This document shows positions 15,281 to 23,999 of a stretch of DNA of 57,188 bases, in pieces. Source of the stretch: a bacterium (GTDB lineage: Bacteria > Bacillota > Clostridia > Lachnospirales > Lachnospiraceae). Below the pieces are notes generated by a model that had not been told where the DNA came from, did not search any database, and worked only from the letters and a program-made list of their open reading frames with translations. Both the position numbers and the translations under genes were made by a program. How positions within the stretch are numbered: the first letter of the stretch is position 1; each line of letters opens with the position of its first letter. The stretch is from positions 1-57,188 of the forward strand of contig JAQXMB010000006.1 in NCBI GenBank assembly GCA_029012425.1, read 5' to 3'.

Positions 15281-17638
15281 ATGTCATTACAATATAATGT
15301 CAGTTATGAAGTAGCATCAACAATCTTTTTGATGATTCTGCTTTGTTTTATAAATTTTCAATACGATACCAGCTCAAAACTGAATAAAGAATTTCGGAAA
15401 CTGACATGGTTCGGATTAATTGCAACGATGCTGGATGTGACAACGGCTGTTACAATCAGTTATGCAGGTGTTGTTCCGGTAGAAGCGAATTCGATATTGA
15501 ATACGCTGTATTTAATATCAGTTGCGGCATTGGGATATCAGCTTACATATTATAACTTATTTTATGTGTACAGAAACAGCAAGACCAGTCCGTTGATCCG
15601 ATTTAATCAGATTTTTATTTGTTTTTATGTTGTTTTGCTGATTTATAATTGGGTTAGCGGGTGCTTTTTCTCTTTTACCCGGAATGGGGATTATGTGAAG
15701 GGACCGGCACATCTTGCGGTCTATCTCTCACCATGCTATTTTGTCACATGCTCTGCCATAATCCTGATTTACAACTTTCGAAAATTTCGCAGATGGCAGA
15801 GATTTTCCATCCTTCTTTTTGTGCTCTTTCAGGTTTCCGGTCTGGTGCTTCAGATGTTTTTCTTCCCGGATACACTCTTAGCACTGTTTATGAGTGCACT
15901 GGGACTTATGATGATGCTTTTCACGATGGAAACGCCTGATTATCAGAAGCTTGTCATTACAATTGAAGAATTAAGTGAAACGAAGAAGGTAGCTGAAGAG
16001 GCTAAAGTGGAAGCGGAAAAGGCCAAGGAAATTGCGCAGCAGGCGAATCGTGCAAAATCTGATTTTCTGGCTAACATGAGTCATGAAATCCGGACACCGA
16101 TCAATGCGGTGATGGGTATGGACGAAATGATTTTACGAGAAAGTGACAATCCGAAAATATTGGAGTACGCTTCAGATATCAAGCAGGCAGGTGGTATGCT
16201 GCTTTCTCTGATTAATGACATACTTGATTTTTCTAAAATTGAGAGTGGCAAGATGGATATCATTCCGATTGACTATGATCTGGGAACTATGCTGAATGAT
16301 ACCATCGACATGATACGCCCGAGAGCAGTAGAGAAAAAACTGCAGCTGGAAGTAAGAATTGAACCGGATACCCCGGTGCATTTGCACGGAGATGAAGTAC
16401 GGATCAGACAGGTTATGAGCAATATTCTTACCAATGCTGTCAAATATACGGCGGAAGGAAAAGTGACACTTACGGTATCAGGAAAGAAAGTGTCGGAAGG
16501 AACCGTACAATTGTATGTTTCAGTAAAGGATACCGGTATCGGAATTAAGAAGGAAGATATCGGACGGATGTTTGATTCCTTTCAGCGTGTTGATGAAAGC
16601 AGAAACCGGAATATTGAAGGGACAGGCCTTGGACTTTCTATTACCATGTGTCTGCTGAACTTGATGGGCAGTCGTCTGGAAGTAGAAAGTACCTATGGGA
16701 CAGGCTCGGATTTCTTTTTCTATCTGGAGCAGAAGCAGGTTGATGATGAGGTCATCGGAGCTGACATTCAGAATTATTATGAAAATGAAAAAAGAAAGAT
16801 CAGCGTTTTTTCTGAGCAGTTTTATGCTCCGGATGCAAAAATTCTTGTTGTTGATGACAATGAGATGAATATTAAAGTCTTTTTGGGATTACTTAAGAAT
16901 CATGGCATGCAGATTGAAACGGCACTGAGTGGAAAAGAATGCCTTGAACGAATTGAGAAACATGCATTTCATATCATTTTCATGGATTACCTGATGCCGG
17001 AAATGGATGGCGTGGAGACATTAAAGCGAATCAGAGAACTGAAAACGAATCAAAGTCAGGATGCTGTTATCATCGCTTTGACTGCTAATGCAGTTTCCGG
17101 AGCAAGGGAAATGTTTTTGAAAGAAGGATTTTCTGATTTTCTTTCAAAGCCTGTTATTGCAACAAAGCTTGAAAAAACGATTCGAAAATATCTCCCGAAA
17201 GAGTTGATCATAACGACGGATTCCGGACAGAAGAGAGAAATAACTGTCGAATCCGGTGAACCTGCCCAAGAAGCGCAGATAGAAAACAGCCTTGTGGATT
17301 GGAAACAGGGAAGAGCGCTTTGTATAGAGAATGAGGATTTTTACAGGGAATTGCTCCAGACATTTTTAGATTCTCATTCAGATCTGCAGTTGAGACAGTA
17401 TTATGAGGAGTCTGACTTTGAAAATTATCGTATCAAGGTTCATGCGATAAAGTCAAATCTTGCGAATATCGGAGCCATGCGTGTATCGGAAATGGCAAAA
17501 CAAATAGAGCTTGCATTGAAAAATGACAATCATGTTTCTTATGTGCGGGAGCACCATGAAGAATTTATGGCGGCATATGAGCGCGTGGTAGCAGAAGTGC
17601 GTGCATATATTCAAAATACAGATGACGGAGCTGTTTGA
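15281..17638 (+). CDS. Membrane hybrid sensor histidine kinase (HisKA-HATPase-REC-HPt)
   Basis: The 785-residue protein starts at the ATG 8 bp after GGAG (15269-15272). Six or seven membrane helices fill about 1-210 and resemble an unnamed integral sensor module. A coiled coil (about 220-255) leads to the kinase: H268 in NMSHEIRTPINAVMG, an N box, DTGIGIKKED and GTGLGLSI. A receiver domain follows, with VVDDNE and phospho-acceptor D569 in MDYLMPEMDG. The C-terminal HPt domain has H721 in VHAIKSNLANIGA. The chain could pass phosphate His-Asp-His to an unlinked response regulator, because no regulator gene is adjacent. The signal is unknown. Confidence 0.9.
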   Translation: MSLQYNVSYEVASTIFLMILLCFINFQYDTSSKLNKEFRKLTWFGLIATMLDVTTAVTISYAGVVPVEANSILNTLYLISVAALGYQLTYYNLFYVYRNSKTSPLIRFNQIFICFYVVLLIYNWVSGCFFSFTRNGDYVKGPAHLAVYLSPCYFVTCSAIILIYNFRKFRRWQRFSILLFVLFQVSGLVLQMFFFPDTLLALFMSALGLMMMLFTMETPDYQKLVITIEELSETKKVAEEAKVEAEKAKEIAQQANRAKSDFLANMSHEIRTPINAVMGMDEMILRESDNPKILEYASDIKQAGGMLLSLINDILDFSKIESGKMDIIPIDYDLGTMLNDTIDMIRPRAVEKKLQLEVRIEPDTPVHLHGDEVRIRQVMSNILTNAVKYTAEGKVTLTVSGKKVSEGTVQLYVSVKDTGIGIKKEDIGRMFDSFQRVDESRNRNIEGTGLGLSITMCLLNLMGSRLEVESTYGTGSDFFFYLEQKQVDDEVIGADIQNYYENEKRKISVFSEQFYAPDAKILVVDDNEMNIKVFLGLLKNHGMQIETALSGKECLERIEKHAFHIIFMDYLMPEMDGVETLKRIRELKTNQSQDAVIIALTANAVSGAREMFLKEGFSDFLSKPVIATKLEKTIRKYLPKELIITTDSGQKREITVESGEPAQEAQIENSLVDWKQGRALCIENEDFYRELLQTFLDSHSDLQLRQYYEESDFENYRIKVHAIKSNLANIGAMRVSEMAKQIELALKNDNHVSYVREHHEEFMAAYERVVAEVRAYIQNTDDGAV

Positions 17639-17667
17639 AACAATTATTACACAAATATTACATTTTG

Positions 17668-17696
17668 TTGACTAATTTCATAATTGTTGTTATAAT
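17668..17696 (+). promoter_or_regulatory. Strong sigma-A promoter of the NlpC/P60 gene
   Basis: TTGACT (17668-17673) and a perfect TATAAT (17691-17696) are 17 bp apart. The expected start near 17703 is only about 8 bp before a terminator-type hairpin. Confidence 0.85.
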
Positions 17697-17710
17697 ATCG
17701 GTATTAATAC

Positions 17711-17748
17711 AAAAGACAGTAGCGTGAAAATCATCTACTGTCTTTTTT
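17711..17748 (+). terminator. Terminator-type hairpin in the NlpC/P60 leader
   Basis: A 12-bp perfect stem (17711-17722 with 17735-17746), 12-nt loop and six-T run. It ends read-through from the sensor kinase gene. It also lies between the strong promoter and the GGAGG at 17751-17755, so the NlpC/P60 mRNA must pass it. Confidence 0.8.
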
Positions 17749-17760
17749 ACGGAGGCATGT

Positions 17761-18834
17761 ATGAATCATAAAATATCAAAATATGTAGTTTCTATCTGTG
17801 CCGGTTTATTTATGGTAGCCATATCTCCTGAGCTGACATTCGCATCGATGAATGCAGGAGTGAGTGCTATGATTTCCAGTTGTCTGCAGCAGTCGGAAGG
17901 ATTGATTGTTGCGACAAGTGATGTGTTGATCAGCCGTATGGCCGCAGAGGAGACACAAGAGGAAGAAAAAGAAGAGGATCAGACGCAAGAAAGTCTTTAC
18001 GGATACAAAAATCTCGGTCTTGCGAATGTAGATACTTATCTGAATGTTCGTGAGGATGCAGATGAAGACTCCGAGCTTGTCGGAAAGATGCCGAAAGGCG
18101 CGGGATGTGAAGTCTACGAGGAGAAGGATGGATGGTATCATATTAAATCCGGAAAAGTAGACGGATATGTGACCAGTGAATACCTTTTGACCGGTGAAGC
18201 CGCAATTGAAAAATCAGAAAAGTTTGCAAAAACAGTTGCAACGGTAAATACTACGACCTTGTTTGTCCGCATGGAGCCCAATACGGATTGTAAGATTCTT
18301 ACGATGGTTCCAATTGAGGAAGAGCTCACTGTGCTTGAAGAAGTAGACGGTGGCGCATGGTATGAAATTGAGCTTGACGATGAGTCCGGATATGTAAGTG
18401 GAGATTATGTAGATATTTCCATGAAACTGCCCAAGGCAATGACAATGTCTGAGGTAAAATACGGACAGGGCGTATCGGATGTTCGCGTATCACTTGTTCA
18501 GTATGCGTTGCAGTTTGTCGGAAGACCTTATGTATGGGGCGGAACCAGCCTTACCAACGGTGTTGACTGTTCCGGATTTACCATGCAGGTTTACGCAAAG
18601 TTTGGTGTGTATTTGCCGCATTCATCACGGGCACAGCCAAATTCAGGAAGAACAATCAGTGCCTCTGAGGCGCAGCCCGGAGATTTATTCTTCTATGGAA
18701 GCGGAGGAAGAATCAACCATGTAGCAATCTATATGGGCGGTGGTCGTGTTGTTCATGCAAGCAATCGAAGAGACGGTATTAAGATTTCAAATGCATATTA
18801 TCGAACACCATTAAAGGTTGTAAGTTATTTGTAA
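17761..18834 (+). CDS. Secreted SH3-domain NlpC/P60 peptidoglycan endopeptidase
   Basis: The 357-residue product has a signal peptide (ISKYVVSICAGLFMVAISPELTFAS; cleavage after about residue 28). An acidic Glu-rich linker (about 60-80) follows, then two bacterial SH3 domains (about 84-140 and 158-220; VDTYLNVREDADEDSELVG, TTLFVRMEPNTDCKIL). The C-terminal NlpC/P60 domain has catalytic C270 in VDCSGF, H320 in INHVAIY and H332 in VVHASN. Enzymes of this class cut stem-peptide bonds, often D-Glu to diamino acid, in cell-wall remodelling. GGAGG lies 5 bp before the ATG. The gene is its own unit with a strong promoter. Confidence 0.93.
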   Translation: MNHKISKYVVSICAGLFMVAISPELTFASMNAGVSAMISSCLQQSEGLIVATSDVLISRMAAEETQEEEKEEDQTQESLYGYKNLGLANVDTYLNVREDADEDSELVGKMPKGAGCEVYEEKDGWYHIKSGKVDGYVTSEYLLTGEAAIEKSEKFAKTVATVNTTTLFVRMEPNTDCKILTMVPIEEELTVLEEVDGGAWYEIELDDESGYVSGDYVDISMKLPKAMTMSEVKYGQGVSDVRVSLVQYALQFVGRPYVWGGTSLTNGVDCSGFTMQVYAKFGVYLPHSSRAQPNSGRTISASEAQPGDLFFYGSGGRINHVAIYMGGGRVVHASNRRDGIKISNAYYRTPLKVVSYL

Positions 18835-18841
18835 AAAGTAT

Positions 18842-18870
18842 TTGCAATTAAATACCTGATATGTTATATT
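18842..18870 (+). promoter_or_regulatory. rpsO promoter
   Basis: TTGCAA (18842-18847) and TATATT (18865-18870) are 17 bp apart. The -35 sits inside a small inverted repeat (GTATTT/AAATAC, 18838-18855) that may be the weak terminator of the gene before. Confidence 0.6.
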
Positions 18871-18879
18871 GTTCAAGTA

Positions 18880-18940
18880 TGAGTCATAGCCACATATTCG
18901 GTTTGCCGGACACTCCGACCGCTTACTGGATATACGGCAG
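18880..18940 (+). promoter_or_regulatory. Structured rpsO 5' leader, candidate S15 autoregulatory RNA
   Basis: The ~90-nt leader contains nested pairing: TGCCG (18904-18908) with CGGCA (18935-18939) closing a region that includes CGGA/TCCG (18907-18910 with 18914-18917; this alternative shares bases with the outer stem). S15 represses its own synthesis through leader RNA in many bacteria. That this fold does so is inference. Confidence 0.35.
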
Positions 18941-18965
18941 TTAAATAATTAAGGAGGACATTATT

Positions 18966-19232
18966 ATGTTAGCAAAGGATCAGAAGATAGCTATTATCGC
19001 TGAGTATGGAAAGGACGCAAACGATACCGGATCACCTGAGGTACAGATTGCTTTATTGACAACCCGTATCAATGAGTTGAATGAGCACTTAAAGGTTCAT
19101 CAGAAGGATCATCATTCAAGAAGAGGTCTTTTAAAGATGGTTGGTCAGAGACGACGCTTACTGGCTTACTTGAAAGAGAAGGATATCGAGCGTTATCGTT
19201 CATTAATCGAGCGTTTAGGCTTAAGAAAATAG
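18966..19232 (+). CDS. rpsO: 30S ribosomal protein S15
   Basis: S15 is a primary 16S-binding protein of the platform. The 88-residue product has the family core [20 protein letters not shown] and [29 protein letters not shown] is 7 bp before the ATG. It is followed by pnp, the common rpsO-pnp pair, with a hairpin between them. Confidence 0.97.
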   Translation: MLAKDQKIAIIAEYGKDANDTGSPEVQIALLTTRINELNEHLKVHQKDHHSRRGLLKMVGQRRRLLAYLKEKDIERYRSLIERLGLRK

Positions 19233-19240
19233 TATCCAAT

Positions 19241-19269
19241 AATAGAGCGGATCATTTCCGCTCTATTTT
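19241..19269 (+). terminator. rpsO-pnp intergenic hairpin
   Basis: An 11-bp perfect stem (19241-19251 with 19257-19267), 5-nt loop and a very short T run. It could be a leaky terminator or an mRNA processing site, as known between rpsO and pnp in Escherichia coli. Confidence 0.65.
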
Positions 19270-19330
19270 CAGTTGTTATGTTTCTGTAAGAATCATGTAT
19301 TCTGAAGAGTTAATTATAAGGAGAAAAGAG

Positions 19331-21427
19331 ATGTATAAGAGTTATTCTATTGAGCTTGGTGGCAAGACATTGACTGTTGATATCGGTCGCGTTGCTGCAC
19401 AGGCGAATGGTGCCGCACTGCTTAAGTACGGCGAGACTACTGTTCTTTCTACCGCAACTGCATCTGAGAAACCGCGTGACGGTATTGATTTCTTCCCGCT
19501 TAGTGTTGAGTATGAGGAGAAGTTATATGCAGTTGGTAAGATTCCCGGTGGATTTAACAAGCGTGAAGGAAAAGCATCTGAGAATGCTATTTTGACATCA
19601 CGAGTGATTGATCGTCCGATGAGACCGTTGTTCCCGAAGGATTATCGCAACGATGTAACCTTAAATAACATGGTTATGAGCGTTGATCCGGAATGCAGAC
19701 CTGAGATTGTTGCTATGCTTGGTGCAGCAATTGCAACCTGTATTTCTGATATTCCGTTTGATGGTCCCTGTGCAATGACACAGATGGGTCTTGTTGATGG
19801 TGAGTTTATTGTAAACCCCTCACAGCTTCAGTGGGATAAGGGAGATTTGAAGCTTACCGTTGCTTCGACTGCTGAGAAGGTTATCATGATTGAGGCGGGA
19901 GCAAATGAGATTCCTGAGGACCGGATGATAGAGGCAATCTATAAAGCACATGAGATTAACCAGACAATCATTGCTTTTATCAACCAGATTGTTGCAGAGG
20001 TTGGAAAAGAAAAGCATGCGTATACAAGTTGCGCAATTCCCGCAGAGCTTTTTGATGAAATTAAGAAGCTTGTTCCTCCGGAGGAGATGGAGACGGCTGT
20101 ATTTACTGATGTAAAGCAGGTTCGTGAGGAGAATATCCGCCAGATTAAGGAGAAGCTTACAGAAGCATTTGCAGAGAATGAAGAGTGGTTAAGCTTGTTG
20201 GATGAGGCTGTATATCAGTATCAGAAGAAGACTGTCCGCAAGATGATTCTCAAGGATCATAAGCGCCCGGATGGTCGTGCACTTGATCAGATTCGTCCTT
20301 TGGCAGCTGAGGTTGATTTGATCCCTCGTGTTCACGGTTCTGCAATGTTTACACGAGGACAGACACAGATTTGTGATATCGTAACACTTGCTCCGCTTTC
20401 AGAAGTACAGAAGATTGATGGATTGGATTTAAATATTACAACAAAGAGATATTTACATCAGTATAATTTCCCTGCATATTCTGTTGGAGAGACGAAGGTT
20501 TCCAGAGGTCCGGGGCGTCGTGAAATCGGACATGGTGCGCTTGCAGAGCGTGCACTTCTGCCGGTGCTTCCTTCTGAGGAAGAGTTCCCGTATGCAATTC
20601 GTGCGGTATCTGAGACTTTTGAGTCAAATGGTTCTACATCGATGGCTTCTACCTGTGCATCTTGTATGTCACTGATGGCTGCCGGTGTACCGATTAAGAA
20701 AATGGTTGCAGGTATCTCCTGTGGTCTTGTAACCGGAGATACAGATGATGATTTTGTTCTGCTTACTGATATTCAGGGGCTTGAGGACTTCTTCGGTGAT
20801 ATGGACTTTAAGGTAACCGGAACAAAAGACGGAATCACTGCAATTCAGATGGATATTAAGATTCATGGATTGACCAGACCGATTGTTGAGGGTGCGATCG
20901 CAAGATGTCGCGAGGCAAGATTCTTCATTATGGACAATTGTATGTCCAAGGCAATTGCTGAGCCCAGAAAAGAAGTTGGTCAGTATGCGCCGAAGATTAT
21001 TCAGATTCAGATTGACCCTCAGAAGATTGGTGATGTTGTCGGACAGCGCGGTAAGACAATCAATGAGATTATTGAGCGTACCGGTGTGAAGATTGATATC
21101 ACAGACGACGGTGCAGTATCTGTATGTGGAACAGATGCTGATATGATGAATAAAGCAATTGAAATGATTCAGATTATTACAACTGATTTTGAGGAAGGAC
21201 AAATCTTCAAGGGAACGGTTGTAAGCATCAAAGAGTTTGGTGCATTCGTTGAGTTTGCTCCCGGTAAAGAGGGTATGGTTCATATTTCAAAGATCGCAAA
21301 GGAGCGAATTAACCGTGTAGAGGATATTCTTACATTAGGTGATCATGTCACTGTTAAGTGCATGGGCAAGGATAAGATGGGAAGAATCAGCTTCTCTATG
21401 AAGGATGTTGACGAGTCTGAAAAATAA
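19331..21427 (+). CDS. pnp: Polyribonucleotide nucleotidyltransferase (PNPase)
   Basis: PNPase degrades RNA 3' to 5' with phosphate and can add tails. The product is 698 residues from ATG 19331 (MYKSYSIELGGK), with AAGGAG 8 bp upstream; an in-frame ATG at 19295 has no such site. Two RNase PH domains (about 1-210 and 310-540, the second with GTTQ-like RGQTQICDIV and DGLDLNITTKR), a KH domain (GDVVGQRGKTINEI) and an S1 domain (GAFVEFAPGKEGMVHIS) are complete. Confidence 0.96.
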   Translation: MYKSYSIELGGKTLTVDIGRVAAQANGAALLKYGETTVLSTATASEKPRDGIDFFPLSVEYEEKLYAVGKIPGGFNKREGKASENAILTSRVIDRPMRPLFPKDYRNDVTLNNMVMSVDPECRPEIVAMLGAAIATCISDIPFDGPCAMTQMGLVDGEFIVNPSQLQWDKGDLKLTVASTAEKVIMIEAGANEIPEDRMIEAIYKAHEINQTIIAFINQIVAEVGKEKHAYTSCAIPAELFDEIKKLVPPEEMETAVFTDVKQVREENIRQIKEKLTEAFAENEEWLSLLDEAVYQYQKKTVRKMILKDHKRPDGRALDQIRPLAAEVDLIPRVHGSAMFTRGQTQICDIVTLAPLSEVQKIDGLDLNITTKRYLHQYNFPAYSVGETKVSRGPGRREIGHGALAERALLPVLPSEEEFPYAIRAVSETFESNGSTSMASTCASCMSLMAAGVPIKKMVAGISCGLVTGDTDDDFVLLTDIQGLEDFFGDMDFKVTGTKDGITAIQMDIKIHGLTRPIVEGAIARCREARFFIMDNCMSKAIAEPRKEVGQYAPKIIQIQIDPQKIGDVVGQRGKTINEIIERTGVKIDITDDGAVSVCGTDADMMNKAIEMIQIITTDFEEGQIFKGTVVSIKEFGAFVEFAPGKEGMVHISKIAKERINRVEDILTLGDHVTVKCMGKDKMGRISFSMKDVDESEK

Positions 21428-21463
21428 TTTTGAATCAAATATGAATTTGTTAACACATATGAT

Positions 21464-21496
21464 AAAAAGGAATCGGTAATGACCGGTTCCTTTTTT
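21464..21496 (+). terminator. pnp terminator
   Basis: A 14-bp stem with one G-T pair (21464-21477 with 21482-21495), loop AATG, and a T-rich tail. Confidence 0.9.
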
Positions 21497-21539
21497 CTTT
21501 CCTTTCATAATATAAATAAATGATGTATAAGGAAAACAT

Positions 21540-22415
21540 ATGGAACGGGTTCGAACAATCATTCATACGGAAATTCCTCACAAAGAGGGCTTTTTGGGTT
21601 CCGGAACAACGGTGGCAATACTTGATACAGGAATTGCGCAACATACGGATTTCCGGGGTCGAATATTAAAATTTATTGATTTTGTGGGTAACCAGGCCAA
21701 CGCCTATGATGACAATGGACATGGGACACATCTTGCCGGAATTATTGGCGGAAGCGGTGTGGTTAGTCGTGGAAAATATATGGGGATTGCACCAAAATGT
21801 AATTTTGTTATTTGTAAAGTATTGGATTCAATAGGAAACGGAGATACGAAAGATGCATTAACAGCAATCAATTGGGTTTTGGAAAACAAGAAAAAATATA
21901 ATATCCGATTCCTTAATATTTCAATAGGAATGATGCCTCGTGCAAGATATAATGAACAGAAATTGCTCGGTGATGCCATTCGTATGCTCTGGGAGGCAGA
22001 TATCTGTGTTGTTGCGGCATCCGGGAATAATGGCCCGTCCCGGGCATCAGTAACTGTACCGGGAACAATTCCGGAAGTGATTACTGTAGGTAGTCTGGAT
22101 GACGATGATCGAAGTCTGATTAATGGAACGATGAATATCGGCTATTCCGGTCGCGGACCGACGGATGTATGTGTTTCAAAACCGGAAATACTAGCCCCCG
22201 GGACGAGAATTATCAGCTGTTGTCACAGAGGTGGTTATGTGGCAAAGAGTGGTACATCAATGGCAACTGCGGTTGTTACAGGCGGATTAGTACTTTTAGG
22301 CGATATATATCCCGGAATGCGACCGTCGGATTATAAACTGTTTATGTATAGCAAATTGAAACGCAGAAAAGATAAGATTGGTTGGGGAAGCTTTGATTTT
22401 GCAGATTTATTGTGA
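21540..22415 (+). CDS. Subtilisin-like serine protease (S8 family) without signal peptide
   Basis: The 291-residue protein has an intact catalytic triad: D29 in VAILDTGI, H61 in NGHGTHLAG and S240 in GTSMATA, with the oxyanion Asn region ASGNNG. It begins only ~20 residues before the catalytic Asp core and has neither a signal peptide nor an inhibitory prodomain. It should therefore be an intracellular protease of the Isp type or be exported by an unknown route. AAGGAA lies 7 bp before the ATG. It is 33 bp upstream of the cardiolipin synthase gene and probably cotranscribed. The substrate is unknown. Confidence 0.9.
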   Translation: MERVRTIIHTEIPHKEGFLGSGTTVAILDTGIAQHTDFRGRILKFIDFVGNQANAYDDNGHGTHLAGIIGGSGVVSRGKYMGIAPKCNFVICKVLDSIGNGDTKDALTAINWVLENKKKYNIRFLNISIGMMPRARYNEQKLLGDAIRMLWEADICVVAASGNNGPSRASVTVPGTIPEVITVGSLDDDDRSLINGTMNIGYSGRGPTDVCVSKPEILAPGTRIISCCHRGGYVAKSGTSMATAVVTGGLVLLGDIYPGMRPSDYKLFMYSKLKRRKDKIGWGSFDFADLL

Positions 22416-22447
22416 TAGAATAGTCACGAGGAGAGAAAAGAGGCTAC

Positions 22448-23986
22448 ATGAAAAAAATACTGAAATATTTGACAAATCGATTGTTTATTGTTGGAGTTAT
22501 GATATTGCTGCAGGTGGGTTGGATTATTGTGCTGTTATTCAATGCCAGCCTGCGTTTTCGTTTTGTGTCATTTCTTATCAAAGCGTTATCGCTGTTTATC
22601 ATTGTAAGCATCGTCACAAAATGGTCAAATCCATCCATTAAGCTATCATGGATAGTATTGATTCTTGTTGTTCCGATTGTTGGAGTTCCGGTTTATTTGC
22701 TATTTGGCCGTTCAAATCTCACGAAATCCACCCGGCTTCGCATGGATGAGGTTACCGGTAAGATTTTGCCGTATTTACCGGATGATACAAAAACGCGAGC
22801 GCAGCTTCGTGAAATCGATCATAAAGCTGCCATACAGTCAGATTATTTGAAAAATGCAGCAAATGCGCCGCTGTATCAGCACACACATACCAGATATTTT
22901 CCAAGCGGAGAAAAAATGTTTGAAAGTATGCTCGAAGATATTCGAAAGGCGAAGCATTCAATCTTCTTAGAGTTTTTCATTTTTGATCAGGGTGTTATGT
23001 ATGATCAATTATTTGATGAGCTTGCAAAGAAGGCGGCGCAAGGTGTTGATGTACGAATGATTTATGATGATATCGGAAGTATCACCAGAATGCCTGCACA
23101 TTTTTATCGTGACTTACAAAAGAAGCACATCAAATGTGCCGCGTTTAATCCGGCACGACCGATTCTGTCAATTTTCATGAATCACCGGGATCATCGAAAA
23201 CTGATGGTTATCGACGGATTGATTGCATATACCGGTGGAGCGAATATCGCAGATGAATATATCAATGTTATTTCACCGCATGGATATTGGAAGGATGCAG
23301 CCATTCGTCTGGAAGGTGCTGCTGCCGGAAGATTTTTATTGATGTTTTTTGAAATGTGGAGATATATTGTCGATATCGATGAGGATTATCGAGTGTTTCT
23401 TCCGTCGGAAGAAGTGCTGAATGCGATCGATTCGGATGGTTTTGTACAACCGTATGGAGATACTCCGCTCGATCATGAAAACACCGGAGAAAATGTTTAT
23501 CTGAATATGATAAATCGTGCGGAGCATTATGTATATATGTATACACCATATCTGATTTTGGATCAGGAACTGATGGTTGCACTATGTAATGCTGCAAAGA
23601 GCGGTGTCGATGTGCGTCTTGTGACACCGGGAATACCGGATAAGAAAATGGTTTATAAGCTTACAAGAGCACATTACAGAAAATTACTTGACAATGGCGT
23701 GCGAATCTATGAGTATTCCCCTGGATTTTTACATTCGAAATGCTTTCTCAGCGATGATTCGCTTGCCACTGTCGGAAGTATTAATATGGATTATCGAAGC
23801 CTTTATCTTCATTTTGAATGTGGTGCATGGATGTATGGCTCCGAAGCAGTCATGCAGTTAAAGGAAGATATGCTGGAAGTATTTCAACTATCAAGAGAAC
23901 GCACGGTTTTGGATTGTTCCTATCGATATCCATTGTTAGGTGAAATTTTGCAGGCAATGCTTCGACTGTTAGCGCCGTTATTGTAG
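22448..23986 (+). CDS. cls: Cardiolipin synthase
   Basis: This phospholipase D superfamily enzyme makes cardiolipin from phosphatidylglycerol. The 512-residue product has two N-terminal membrane helices (about 10-30 and 38-85, with IVLLFNASLRFRF between) and two catalytic HKD motifs: H249-x-K251-xxxx-D256 (HRKLMVID) and H429-x-K431-xxxx-D436 (HSKCFLSD). Length and layout match Cls. GAGGAG precedes the ATG. It converges on the D,D-carboxypeptidase gene with only 13 bp between stops and no terminator visible. Confidence 0.94.
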   Translation: MKKILKYLTNRLFIVGVMILLQVGWIIVLLFNASLRFRFVSFLIKALSLFIIVSIVTKWSNPSIKLSWIVLILVVPIVGVPVYLLFGRSNLTKSTRLRMDEVTGKILPYLPDDTKTRAQLREIDHKAAIQSDYLKNAANAPLYQHTHTRYFPSGEKMFESMLEDIRKAKHSIFLEFFIFDQGVMYDQLFDELAKKAAQGVDVRMIYDDIGSITRMPAHFYRDLQKKHIKCAAFNPARPILSIFMNHRDHRKLMVIDGLIAYTGGANIADEYINVISPHGYWKDAAIRLEGAAAGRFLLMFFEMWRYIVDIDEDYRVFLPSEEVLNAIDSDGFVQPYGDTPLDHENTGENVYLNMINRAEHYVYMYTPYLILDQELMVALCNAAKSGVDVRLVTPGIPDKKMVYKLTRAHYRKLLDNGVRIYEYSPGFLHSKCFLSDDSLATVGSINMDYRSLYLHFECGAWMYGSEAVMQLKEDMLEVFQLSRERTVLDCSYRYPLLGEILQAMLRLLAPLL

Positions 23987-23999
23987 ATCCACGTAAGAA

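Noticed and set aside
20669-21283. Long minus-strand frame of 204 codons inside pnp
   Set aside because: It is fully covered by the conserved pnp coding sequence and has no family signature.
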